From DHVE2 group archaeon (GTDB lineage: Archaea > Thermoplasmatota > Thermoplasmata > Thermoplasmatales > Aciduliprofundaceae), in NCBI GenBank assembly GCA_026993785.1, contig JALWRZ010000003.1, positions 186,001 to 250,000 on the forward strand: a stretch of 64,000 nucleotides of DNA, in the 5' to 3' direction. Positions 36,307 through 44,865 of the stretch are shown piece by piece. The notes under the pieces were generated by a model. It was not told the DNA's origin. It did not search any database and saw only the letters and a list, made by a program, of their open reading frames with translations. How positions within the stretch are numbered: the first letter of the stretch is position 1; each line of letters opens with the position of its first letter. A program made the translations under genes and the position numbers.

Positions 36307-39300
36307 ATGAGTGAAAGAAGTATGAAAAAAATGCTGTTAGTGACAATAGTGCTTTCAGTGATGGTACTAGCAGGGTTCTCAGTACTCTCCGGCAATGCAG
36401 CCGCAGCGCAGCCATTGAAGGCAAGCAACGGCGGCGATACATTGATCATTGCTTTCCAGCAGGATATTCCCAACCTAGACATATTTGACCTTGGAACAAA
36501 CACCGTCTGGAAGAGTGATGCCATAGGATGGGGCTGGGATACCCTTATGGGATATACCCCTGACTTGCAGCTTTATCTCAATATGGCGGAGAGCTATACC
36601 GTTGATACTCCTGATGGTCTGAATGTGACCGTGCATATCAGGAAGGGAATAACCTTCCAAGATGGCGTGGAAATGACCGCTGATGATGTGGTTTTCACCT
36701 ACGATGTCCTGTGTTACAATCCACTTTATGGAACCAACCTTCAGTCCCTGGTATGGCCGGATGCTCGCTGGACGCTCTACGATGGCGTTGGGAGTTCTCA
36801 TGTGGGTGTGGAGAAGATAGATGAGTACACCGTTGCCTTCCACCTGTATCAGCCCTATCCGCTGTTCTATCACATAATACTCAATGAGCCTATAATACCA
36901 CTGCACATCTGGAAGGACCATCTCAAGTCCGCTGGAACCGGCGATAGCGATGATGTGACCATAGATACATCCTTTGGTAAGGATCCAAGTGAGGCTGCTG
37001 CCACCATAGGCACCGGTCCGTTTATGTTCAAGGAATGGAAACCCGGTGCTTACATTGTAGTGGAGAGATACGATAACTACTGGGGCAAGAATTTCAAGGT
37101 AAAGTGGCAGGGCAAGGAATGGTCTATGTTCCCACAGAATGTTAAGAGAATAGAGTTCAAGATTTACAATACTCTGGATACTGCAGTTCTCGCTTTGAGA
37201 AAGGGTGAGGTACAATTCATTGACTGGAGCATACCGGCGGGTTATTACAATCAGATGAAGACGGATCCCAATATAGGCTCTGCCATAGTGGATGATCAGG
37301 GCTTCTTCTATCTTGCCTTCAATATGAGGAAGGCGCCTATGAACGATCTTGCATTCAGGACAGCTGTGGCCCATGCCATAGATAAGGATTATATCGTAAC
37401 TACACTTCTGCAGGGATATGGTACTAAGGGTACCGTGCCTATATCCATTACATCCGGTGCTTATATAAATACATCCGCAATTCCACCTGATTTCGATCTG
37501 CAGGCAGCCAAGCAGGTGCTGGATCAGGCGGGATATAAGGATGTTAACGGAGATGGCTGGAGAGAAGCTCCGGATGGCTCTCCTATAAAGGAGACTATAC
37601 TTACACCACCTAAGGATTATGATCCTGTGAGAGCAGAAGCGGGTATAATGATTCAGAGCAATCTTCATAAGATAGGTCTCAACATCCAGAGCAGTCCTAC
37701 AGACTTTGATACCATCGTTTCTAAGGCATTCGTGCAGGTAAGCTTCGATATGTACATTCTTGGATGGCTAGTGGGTTCCTTCCCTGAGACCTACCTGAAG
37801 GACTTCTTCTATAGCAAGTATGCCGCACCTGTAGGTAACAATGCTCCTGGTTACAGTAATCCTAAGGTAGATAAATTGCTTGATGAGATGGAGCACGAGA
37901 TGGATACTCAGAAGAGAATAAAGATAATCAAGGATATAGAAGGTATCCTAGTGCATGACCTGCCATACGATGTGCTCTATTACAGAAAGAACATAATGTG
38001 CTACAGGAAGGATGTATGGCAGGGATGGGTGCCTGCATTCGGTACAATTTATAACGCATTCTCCCTGGGTGCTTTACATCATCCATCGCAGCCTCCAACT
38101 CCGCCAACCCCACCAGGTCCTGGTCCACAGCCCATATCCAGCATATACAACGGCGCGGTGCTGCGTGTGTATCTTCCAGATGTAGCCTATGCAGGTGAAT
38201 CCATAAATGGCTATGCATCCGTTACCGATGCCAACGGTGTGCCTATACCTAATGTAAAGGTCCAGATACATGCAAGCACCGGATATGTGTTTAATGGCAC
38301 GACGAATAATGCGGGTACATTTGGATTCTCAATACCGCTGAAGTTCCAGATTTACCACGAGCCTGTGTATGTGGGCTATGCAATGTATGCCAAGATAGGA
38401 AATCAGTATTACAACTATACTGGAGGCAAGTATGTAACGGTGTATCTGCCTAAGAACGTGGTGCAGGTAAGCCTGAGCATGGACAAGGAGGTGCTTAGCC
38501 CAGGTGAGAGCGCTACGATAACTGCGAAGGTCACCAACATTGAAGGTGAGCCTCTGGAGGGTGTTAATGTTACGATTCTTACTGAGGAAACTGCCGGTAC
38601 TATAACACCTTATGCAACAACTAATGCTGACGGTATAGCAACATTCGATTACACTGCGCCTGAAACCGTGACAAATATGAATATGGTGGATATAGTGAAG
38701 GCCAGGGTAAGCATCAATGACACCATCCTAGGAAATCTGCAGACTGCCACACTTATGGTACCTATAGAGACCACAGGAAGCTCTTGGTATAAGGTGGTAA
38801 TCACTTCCGTGGGTGCCTATGGTCTCACGGCTGGTGAGAGTACAGATATAACGGTGAAGGTTCTGGATAATCATGGCAATCCTGTGGCGAATCATGATGT
38901 GTATATCGAGGCAATATATTCCAATGCCAGCGATCCCAACTGGTATGGCGAGGCTGCAAATATAGATACAACTAATGTGAAGTTTGATGCGGATCACAAG
39001 GCTACAGATTCCAATGGTGAGGTAACATTCACCATGACCGCTGTGAATAATATTAACAGGCCTTACATAGTGAGAGCTTATACCAAGGATACCTACTCTG
39101 CCTTCGATAGCGTTGAGATCTATGTGGGTAACGAAACCGGTTTTGATCCATGGATAGGTCCATGGGCAGCCAACTATGGAATGGATATAAGTATCAATCC
39201 AATGTTCGTGGCCAATGGAGGCAAGCAGGTACAAGTCACTGTGAAGGTCTACAACACAGATGGTACACCCGCTGCAGGTGTAAGCGGTTACTTCGGACTG

Positions 39301-40569
39301 TTCTTCACCGATTATGGTGCAGGAGCTGCATGGCCTAAGGATGACAACGAGACATACTTCTGGTGGGCAGGAGATTACTATGCATTCACCACCAACAGCG
39401 ATGGAGTTGCTACTGTTGTAGCTACCACCAATCCTCTGATGGCAGACCAGCCAGTGTATGTGGATGCATGGGTTGATCCTGGCATCGGCGGAGGCATATG
39501 GCTGGGCGCTGGATTCCCGTATCCATACCTATTCGGCGTGAAGGAGGGCTTCATACTAGCCAGAGCGCCCATAATGAGCCTTAATAGCTTCACTGTCGAT
39601 AAGCCGTACCTCTCCGATAAGGATCTCAGTGCCAATGCTACAGTGTATGTAGTAGATAAGAACGGTCCTCTTGCCAATGTGGATGTCAGTGTTGAATGGT
39701 CTATAGGTGAGTATTCCAACTCCACTACAGTAACCACTGGCGATGATGGTAAGGCTACTTTTGCATTCTCGGTAACTCCGCAGATAGCAGATGGAATTGT
39801 GACCTTCTCCATACTGCTGAGCTCTCCTGATCATGCAATGAGTCTCAACTACGAGTTTGGTGTGCCATATCTCACCAAGGTAAGCACGCTGGAGAATGTT
39901 ATAGTCTTAGATGAACTCACAGTGAATCCCAATCCGATACCCTATAAGGGCACTGGTACCATAACACTCAAGTTAGTTGGTGGTCTAACTGGCGGACCTG
40001 TTGTGGGTCACAAGGTAACTCTCTCGGTGCTGGCAGGAAGTCTGGATTCCAATACGAAGACCACGGACTCCAATGGTGAGGTAACATTCACCTACACTGC
40101 GCCTGATAATCTGCTGCCTTCTCAGTACACTGTGATAGGTACCACCGATACCGGTGCAACCTTCTCCTTCAGCCTCCAGGTAGGCGGTAAATACAATAAC
40201 ACTGCAGATATAATCAATGAGCTCAACAAGATACCTCAGCTTACCAATAAGCTTAATAACCTGCAGCAGCAGTATGATTCATTGCAGAATGACTACAACA
40301 AGCTCAAGAACGACTATCAGAGCCTGCAGAACGATTACAAGACCATGGAGGATCAGAAGAAGTCTGCCACAACAATGGAGTATGTGTTCCTTGCACTATT
40401 CATCATCTTCCTCATCCTGGCACCAGTGATGTACGTAGTCGGTAAGAAACAGGCAGCTCCTAAAGTTGAAGAGGAGCTTCCAGAGGAAGAAGAGACCACT
40501 GAGGAAGAAGAGGAAATAACGGAAGAAACCACAGAGGAAGAGAGCACCGAGGAGGAAAAAGAGGAATAA
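36307..40569 (+). CDS. membrane-anchored oligopeptide-binding protein with six Ig-like repeats
   Basis: 1,420 residues. Signal peptide (~1-30), SBP_bac_5 (DppA/OppA) domain ~35-595 with YTVDTPDGLNVTVHIRKGI, MTADDVVFTYD and GTGPFMFKEWKPG, a PTPPTPPGPGP linker, then six Big_1/invasin-like Ig repeats, each ending in a TxxxGxxTF element (e.g. TTNADGIATFDY, TDSNGEVTFTMT, TTGDDGKATFAF). A short coiled coil (LNNLQQQYDSLQNDYNKLK), one membrane helix (~1360-1380) and an acidic E/T-rich cytoplasmic tail finish it. Thus the receptor sits on a long stalk fixed in the membrane. ATG 36307 has GGGAGGAT 6 nt upstream; ATG 36301 abuts it. The permeases are 2.7 kb downstream. Confidence 0.9.
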   Translation: MSERSMKKMLLVTIVLSVMVLAGFSVLSGNAAAAQPLKASNGGDTLIIAFQQDIPNLDIFDLGTNTVWKSDAIGWGWDTLMGYTPDLQLYLNMAESYTVDTPDGLNVTVHIRKGITFQDGVEMTADDVVFTYDVLCYNPLYGTNLQSLVWPDARWTLYDGVGSSHVGVEKIDEYTVAFHLYQPYPLFYHIILNEPIIPLHIWKDHLKSAGTGDSDDVTIDTSFGKDPSEAAATIGTGPFMFKEWKPGAYIVVERYDNYWGKNFKVKWQGKEWSMFPQNVKRIEFKIYNTLDTAVLALRKGEVQFIDWSIPAGYYNQMKTDPNIGSAIVDDQGFFYLAFNMRKAPMNDLAFRTAVAHAIDKDYIVTTLLQGYGTKGTVPISITSGAYINTSAIPPDFDLQAAKQVLDQAGYKDVNGDGWREAPDGSPIKETILTPPKDYDPVRAEAGIMIQSNLHKIGLNIQSSPTDFDTIVSKAFVQVSFDMYILGWLVGSFPETYLKDFFYSKYAAPVGNNAPGYSNPKVDKLLDEMEHEMDTQKRIKIIKDIEGILVHDLPYDVLYYRKNIMCYRKDVWQGWVPAFGTIYNAFSLGALHHPSQPPTPPTPPGPGPQPISSIYNGAVLRVYLPDVAYAGESINGYASVTDANGVPIPNVKVQIHASTGYVFNGTTNNAGTFGFSIPLKFQIYHEPVYVGYAMYAKIGNQYYNYTGGKYVTVYLPKNVVQVSLSMDKEVLSPGESATITAKVTNIEGEPLEGVNVTILTEETAGTITPYATTNADGIATFDYTAPETVTNMNMVDIVKARVSINDTILGNLQTATLMVPIETTGSSWYKVVITSVGAYGLTAGESTDITVKVLDNHGNPVANHDVYIEAIYSNASDPNWYGEAANIDTTNVKFDADHKATDSNGEVTFTMTAVNNINRPYIVRAYTKDTYSAFDSVEIYVGNETGFDPWIGPWAANYGMDISINPMFVANGGKQVQVTVKVYNTDGTPAAGVSGYFGLFFTDYGAGAAWPKDDNETYFWWAGDYYAFTTNSDGVATVVATTNPLMADQPVYVDAWVDPGIGGGIWLGAGFPYPYLFGVKEGFILARAPIMSLNSFTVDKPYLSDKDLSANATVYVVDKNGPLANVDVSVEWSIGEYSNSTTVTTGDDGKATFAFSVTPQIADGIVTFSILLSSPDHAMSLNYEFGVPYLTKVSTLENVIVLDELTVNPNPIPYKGTGTITLKLVGGLTGGPVVGHKVTLSVLAGSLDSNTKTTDSNGEVTFTYTAPDNLLPSQYTVIGTTDTGATFSFSLQVGGKYNNTADIINELNKIPQLTNKLNNLQQQYDSLQNDYNKLKNDYQSLQNDYKTMEDQKKSATTMEYVFLALFIIFLILAPVMYVVGKKQAAPKVEEELPEEEETTEEEEEITEETTEEESTEEEKEE

Positions 40570-40585
40570 TCCTCTTTTAACTTTT

Positions 40586-42184
40586 TTATATTTTTATTTC
40601 CATAGCAATTGTTGGATATGTCAGCTCGAAGTTCTCTAGCACTTCTGGATGTATCTCTCCAAAGAACCCTATTTCTTCTCCCTCCACAATTATGGAAGCG
40701 CATCTTCCGGGAATGAATGAAGGATGCTCTTTTTCTCTTATCTCATAATTCTCTATGCCCAACTCCCGCAATATGGCTTCGGTGATGGATTTGCTCAAGG
40801 TGAAGCTTGCCGAGGAATCTATATAAACCCATCCGAGATGCTTTTCCATGGTGTTTTTCCTTATATAACCTATTTCAAAGAGCTTCTGCGGCAATTCCCT
40901 ATGCTTATTTTTCTGCAAAATTTCCATAAGGGAAGGGATTAGCCAGGTGCGTAGCGTTGTTCCCTCCTCGCTTATGGGATTTGCAATTTCCACAAATTTC
41001 TTCATGGGCAATCTCATCCTCTCATACTGAAGCTGGAAGGAAGAGAGTGTTAAGGTGGTAATCTCCAAGAAGCCCATACCTATCATAATCTCTCTTATTC
41101 TCTCATCCTGCGTATTCAATTCCTCCAGTATTTTCTCCCTATGTGGAAGCTCTGTTACAAAGTTTCCATACCCATAGCCTTTGGCTATATCTTCCACGAT
41201 ATCTGCCGGATGGAGTATATCCATGCGATAGGGTGGCACGATGGCTATTACCTCATCATCATGAATTTCCACGTCGTATCTCATTCTCAGCAGAGAATCT
41301 CTTATTTCATCATCCCTTAGCTCCAATCCAAGAAGCTTGAAAATGTAGGATTTTTTAACTCTCATTTCCTCGTATTTCATTTCTGGGGTTTTGAGAGAGA
41401 ATTCAGGATAAATAAGGGTGACATCCTCTATTCTTCCACCCCTGTCGGCGAAGGATGCCACTAAGATATTAAGAACATACTTGAGGGTATTCAAATCTGT
41501 GCCTGTGATATCTATGAATATATTCCTGGTTTCAGGGGTTATTTGAGTAAGATTCCCGTTAATTATGGGCGGAAATGAAAGCACACGATCTTTGGAATCT
41601 ACGATTAGAGGGTATTTATCGAAGTTCTTGAGAATATCTGCATATTCTACACCCTTTGGGTGTTTTTTCAGGATTTCTTCAAGGCTCATTTCCTCCCGGA
41701 AGCCAAGAGGCTCAAATCTGAAGTCTTTCGGTGCCGCCAGGTATCTAAAAGGGGGCTCAACCTTATCTAGGTCATGAAGTCCTATGGCTACTTTTTTTCT
41801 TTTTCTTCCCACGGTGATGTGGAGCTTCTCCTGAAAATCCATCATGCTTCTTATGAAGGAATCATCAATTTTCAGACCTTTGACCACAGCACCCACGATA
41901 TAGGGTCTTATATTTTTCAGGCCTGCATCCACATGGATTTCAATATTGCCCCTATTAACCTTGTACTTTGGCGCTCCTACTTCTTTTCCGAGAAATCCTC
42001 TCATGGCCCGGACCACGCCTTCCACGGTGTAAAGGTCAGGACGATCAGGGAAAAACTCTATAAGGATTTCCTCGTCGTTCATACCCTTTGGGTCCGCACC
42101 CAACATGGCAACATTATCGAGAATTTCTTTCTCCTTCATTCCAAGCTTCCGAAGTTCCTCTCTGAGTAATCTTATCACAGGCAT
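40586..42184 (-). CDS. pheT: phenylalanyl-tRNA synthetase beta subunit
   Basis: Archaeal-type PheT, 532 residues, partner of PheS in the alpha2-beta2 enzyme. Shown by FFPDRPDLYTVEGVVRAMRGFLG at the N-terminus (B1 region), the B3/4 editing region around VDSKDRVLSFPPIINGNLTQI, B5 domain IVPPYRMDILHPADIVEDIAKGYGY, and the B6/7 domain ending GRCASIIVEGEEIGFFGEIHPEVL. It is shorter than bacterial PheT, lacking the OB and anticodon-binding extensions. pheS is not in the window. Tail to tail with the binding-protein gene. Confidence 0.93.
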   Translation of the reverse strand: MPVIRLLREELRKLGMKEKEILDNVAMLGADPKGMNDEEILIEFFPDRPDLYTVEGVVRAMRGFLGKEVGAPKYKVNRGNIEIHVDAGLKNIRPYIVGAVVKGLKIDDSFIRSMMDFQEKLHITVGRKRKKVAIGLHDLDKVEPPFRYLAAPKDFRFEPLGFREEMSLEEILKKHPKGVEYADILKNFDKYPLIVDSKDRVLSFPPIINGNLTQITPETRNIFIDITGTDLNTLKYVLNILVASFADRGGRIEDVTLIYPEFSLKTPEMKYEEMRVKKSYIFKLLGLELRDDEIRDSLLRMRYDVEIHDDEVIAIVPPYRMDILHPADIVEDIAKGYGYGNFVTELPHREKILEELNTQDERIREIMIGMGFLEITTLTLSSFQLQYERMRLPMKKFVEIANPISEEGTTLRTWLIPSLMEILQKNKHRELPQKLFEIGYIRKNTMEKHLGWVYIDSSASFTLSKSITEAILRELGIENYEIREKEHPSFIPGRCASIIVEGEEIGFFGEIHPEVLENFELTYPTIAMEIKI

Positions 42185-42229
42185 GAATGGGAAAAGGAAA
42201 GCCCCATTAAAAAACTTTTACCTCAGAGA

Positions 42230-42685
42230 TTAAAGCGCAAGTTCCACGGCTTTTTCTGGGGAATCTACCTGAATATATTTGCCTTTGGTGATTCTCTTTT
42301 CATTCAGCTCCCAGCTGAAGAGGGATATCACCGTCTTTCCTTCATTTAGCGCGAAGGAAATCTCAGATAGTGTTCCAACGTACCCATCTATGGCAATAAG
42401 GACATCGCTAGCGCGTACAACCAGATGATTTCTTGCCAATCCATAATACGTTGGGATTGCTATGTCCACATAGGGGTTAGCATCTTCCTTTCCGTAGGGA
42501 AGAATGCCCAATGTGATCCCCCCGGCATCTTTAGCTCCCCTGCACGCATGATGCATCACGCCACCCAAGCCACCAGTAACGAGAACTGAGTTGCTTTTGC
42601 CTATGAGATATCCAACCTTATACGCGAGTTCGCAGATGTCCTCTGTGCATGAGGAGCCACCTATAACACCGATGCACCTCATCAT
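42230..42685 (-). CDS. SLOG/LOG-like nucleotide-binding protein (TIGR00725 type)
   Basis: 151 residues with a Rossmann-like fold: CIGVIGGSSCTEDI, VLVTGGLGGVMHHACRGAKDAGG and AIDGYVGTLSEISFALNEGK, the last being the PGGxGTxxE-type loop of the LOG (lysine decarboxylase-like) superfamily in altered form. Related LOG enzymes cleave nucleoside monophosphates to free base; members of this subgroup are mostly uncharacterised. Lies 44 bp upstream of pheT. Confidence 0.78.
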   Translation of the reverse strand: MMRCIGVIGGSSCTEDICELAYKVGYLIGKSNSVLVTGGLGGVMHHACRGAKDAGGITLGILPYGKEDANPYVDIAIPTYYGLARNHLVVRASDVLIAIDGYVGTLSEISFALNEGKTVISLFSWELNEKRITKGKYIQVDSPEKAVELAL

Positions 42686-42726
42686 AAAATGAGAAATAAA
42701 AAGAGAGTTAAAAAGGCTTTGGGAGG

Positions 42727-43140
42727 TTACCTTCTCCCGAAACTTCTTCTTCCAAAACTGCTTCTTCTTCTGTTGTTGTATTGCCTTTCATGCTCTTCAG
42801 CACTCATATCGAGGTCTTCATTTACCTCCTCAATAACTTCCTCACTCTTTTTTATGCTTCCATACTTCCCCACATTCAGGCGCATGTGTCCTCTCACCAA
42901 GGAGATATAGCCATTGTCCACGTAGATTGTCTCGCCCTCTTCAACTAGAGATGCCTGGTCTTCCCAGAGAGACATGGTTATTATACCTGTCTCGTCACCT
43001 ACTACTGCTTCGGTAACATGCTTTACTTCTCCGTATCTTGTGTTTATCTCCTTTGGCTCTCCCTTATGAACCACCTTTGCCAAAACATTAACCCTCTTGG
43101 CATAGGGGTTCAGGTCCTTTATTTTGGTTATTTCTTCCAT
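42727..43140 (-). CDS. single-stranded nucleic acid-binding OB-fold protein
   Basis: 137 residues. An OB fold (~1-100) like RPA/SOSS-B and Thermoplasma SSB: IKDLNPYAKRVNVLAKVVHK, TEAVVGDETGIITMSLWED, and GETIYVDNGYISLVRGHMRL. An acidic linker (VIEEVNEDLDMSAEE) leads to a basic RGG-like tail RRRSSFGRRSFGRR that may aid nucleic acid binding. Likely a main ssDNA-binding protein of the cell, although larger RPA genes could lie elsewhere. Confidence 0.85.
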   Translation of the reverse strand: MEEITKIKDLNPYAKRVNVLAKVVHKGEPKEINTRYGEVKHVTEAVVGDETGIITMSLWEDQASLVEEGETIYVDNGYISLVRGHMRLNVGKYGSIKKSEEVIEEVNEDLDMSAEEHERQYNNRRRSSFGRRSFGRR

Positions 43141-43257
43141 TTCCTACACTTCCTATTTTTCTATTTCACGGCGTAAAACGCCACAGAACCTTAAATGATA
43201 CAAATATAAAAAGATTCCTAATAAAGATTTTATAGACGGGCATTAATTACCTCACTA

Positions 43258-44865
43258 ATGTGGAGAAGAAAGGTGGTTGCACTTCTAATTCTCTCAATTT
43301 TATTATCGGTTCCCCTGGCCAAGGGTGATTCCCAGGATATAACTCTTAGCCTTAAGGATAGATATCACATGCGCGTGAACCTCTTTTTCAACACCACAGT
43401 CAATGCAAGCTATGATTTGAATGGGGATGGAGTGCTTGATAAAAAAGAAGCCCTTAAATTTATTCGAGAATATCTAAATGAAACTTTTCCTGAGCTCTTT
43501 GGCTCTCTGGAGGGCTATATGAACTATGTATACTTCAAATCCCTGAGGGTGGATCACAAACCTTCCTGGATACTTCTAAACACTACGGAAATAAAGGCTG
43601 AGCAGCAACCGCCTTTGCAGGTCAATTCTCCCCTGTCCATATCTCTGTCCTTCACTGTGGAATTCTATTTCAATGGAACATCCCATCATGTGATACAGCT
43701 GCAGAAAAACTGGAGCGGAAAACTGCAGATGCATCTTTTACCAGGATGGAGCTATCTCTCATCGAACCTTAAAAATGTTAAGCTAAAGGATTCAAGCATT
43801 TCAGGATACTTCCACAATGGATTCCGACTGGAGCTGCGGGAGATGAAATACTACTGGATGAGCATCGGGGTGTACACCTCCCTGGCTCTCATCTTTGCAA
43901 TATTTGTTTATTACTCCTATAAGAGAAGAAAAGTGCGAAAAAGAATGGTGAATTTAATTGTTAGCAGTCTTGGCAGGAATCTCATTGCCCTCTTCATAAC
44001 TCTGAGCATAATCTTCTACTTCCTGTGGGTTCTTGGGCCATCTCTTGAAGCCAGGGTTGCCGGCCTTGCTCCCGTGACTTCGCGATTGTTTCTTGTGAAA
44101 TTGTATAGCCTGGATAAACCCTGGTACGTTCAGTTCTATAGATGGTGGGAGAGCATATTTACCGGGAAGCTTCTGACCTCTCTTAATTGGGACCAGAAAT
44201 TTTCCCTGGAGGATCTAAAAGAAGGGATGATCAAATCCACATACATCTTCGCCCTTTCTACATTTCTATCCTATTTTCTCTCCACATATCTGGGCACCTT
44301 TTCGAGCAAGGAGAGGAAAATAGAGCCCCTCACCATTCTTTTCCTTGTGCTTTATTCTATACCGACCTTTGTGGCAGCTCTTCTATTTCTTCAATTTTCA
44401 ACAATAAACCCATCTTTTTACATTTTCCTTACAACACCCTTCAAAACCACCTTGGAATATATCCGCTTAATGTTTCCTGCCTTTATTCTTTCTTTTCTCA
44501 CGATAGCGAAACCCTATCTTCTCACGAGAAATGTGGCTGTAAAGGAGTATCGTGCGCCTTATGTATTCACCTTCAGGGCGGTGGGCCTCAAAAAAGGAAA
44601 GATAAGGAAAATGGTGCGAAGGACATCCCTTATACCCATAATAACGGATTCTGTGCTGAATTTCGGATGGATATTGACGGCGCAGCTCTTTGTGGAAGTG
44701 ATATTTAAGGTCAAGGGAATGGGCTATGTTCTGTTCGTGGGCACAACCAAGGGCAATCCCTTTGAAGTGCAGCTTGCTCTCGTATATCTTGCCTTTGTGA
44801 TGATTGGTGGCTCTATTCTCGCAGATACGCTTCTCTTTGCACTGGACCCGAGGGTGAGAAGATGA
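43258..44865 (+). CDS. oligopeptide ABC transporter permease (DppB-like) with EF-hand-like ectodomain
   Basis: 535 residues. After a signal/anchor (~5-22) comes an extracytoplasmic domain of ~180 residues holding an EF-hand-like loop DLNGDGVLDKKE (53-64), then a membrane helix (~199-218), and a BPD_transp_1 permease core with EYRAPYVFTFRAVGLKKGKI (EAA loop) and the C-terminal ADTLLFALDPRVRR typical of DppB. The ectodomain is not part of standard DppB (~310-340 residues). Overlaps the next permease by 4 nt. Confidence 0.85.
   Translation: MWRRKVVALLILSILLSVPLAKGDSQDITLSLKDRYHMRVNLFFNTTVNASYDLNGDGVLDKKEALKFIREYLNETFPELFGSLEGYMNYVYFKSLRVDHKPSWILLNTTEIKAEQQPPLQVNSPLSISLSFTVEFYFNGTSHHVIQLQKNWSGKLQMHLLPGWSYLSSNLKNVKLKDSSISGYFHNGFRLELREMKYYWMSIGVYTSLALIFAIFVYYSYKRRKVRKRMVNLIVSSLGRNLIALFITLSIIFYFLWVLGPSLEARVAGLAPVTSRLFLVKLYSLDKPWYVQFYRWWESIFTGKLLTSLNWDQKFSLEDLKEGMIKSTYIFALSTFLSYFLSTYLGTFSSKERKIEPLTILFLVLYSIPTFVAALLFLQFSTINPSFYIFLTTPFKTTLEYIRLMFPAFILSFLTIAKPYLLTRNVAVKEYRAPYVFTFRAVGLKKGKIRKMVRRTSLIPIITDSVLNFGWILTAQLFVEVIFKVKGMGYVLFVGTTKGNPFEVQLALVYLAFVMIGGSILADTLLFALDPRVRR

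Noticed and set aside
36475-37668. 397-codon open frame on the minus strand inside the binding-protein gene
   Set aside because: Antisense shadow of a strongly supported coding frame; its translation is rich in His/Ile/Tyr with no recognisable domain.
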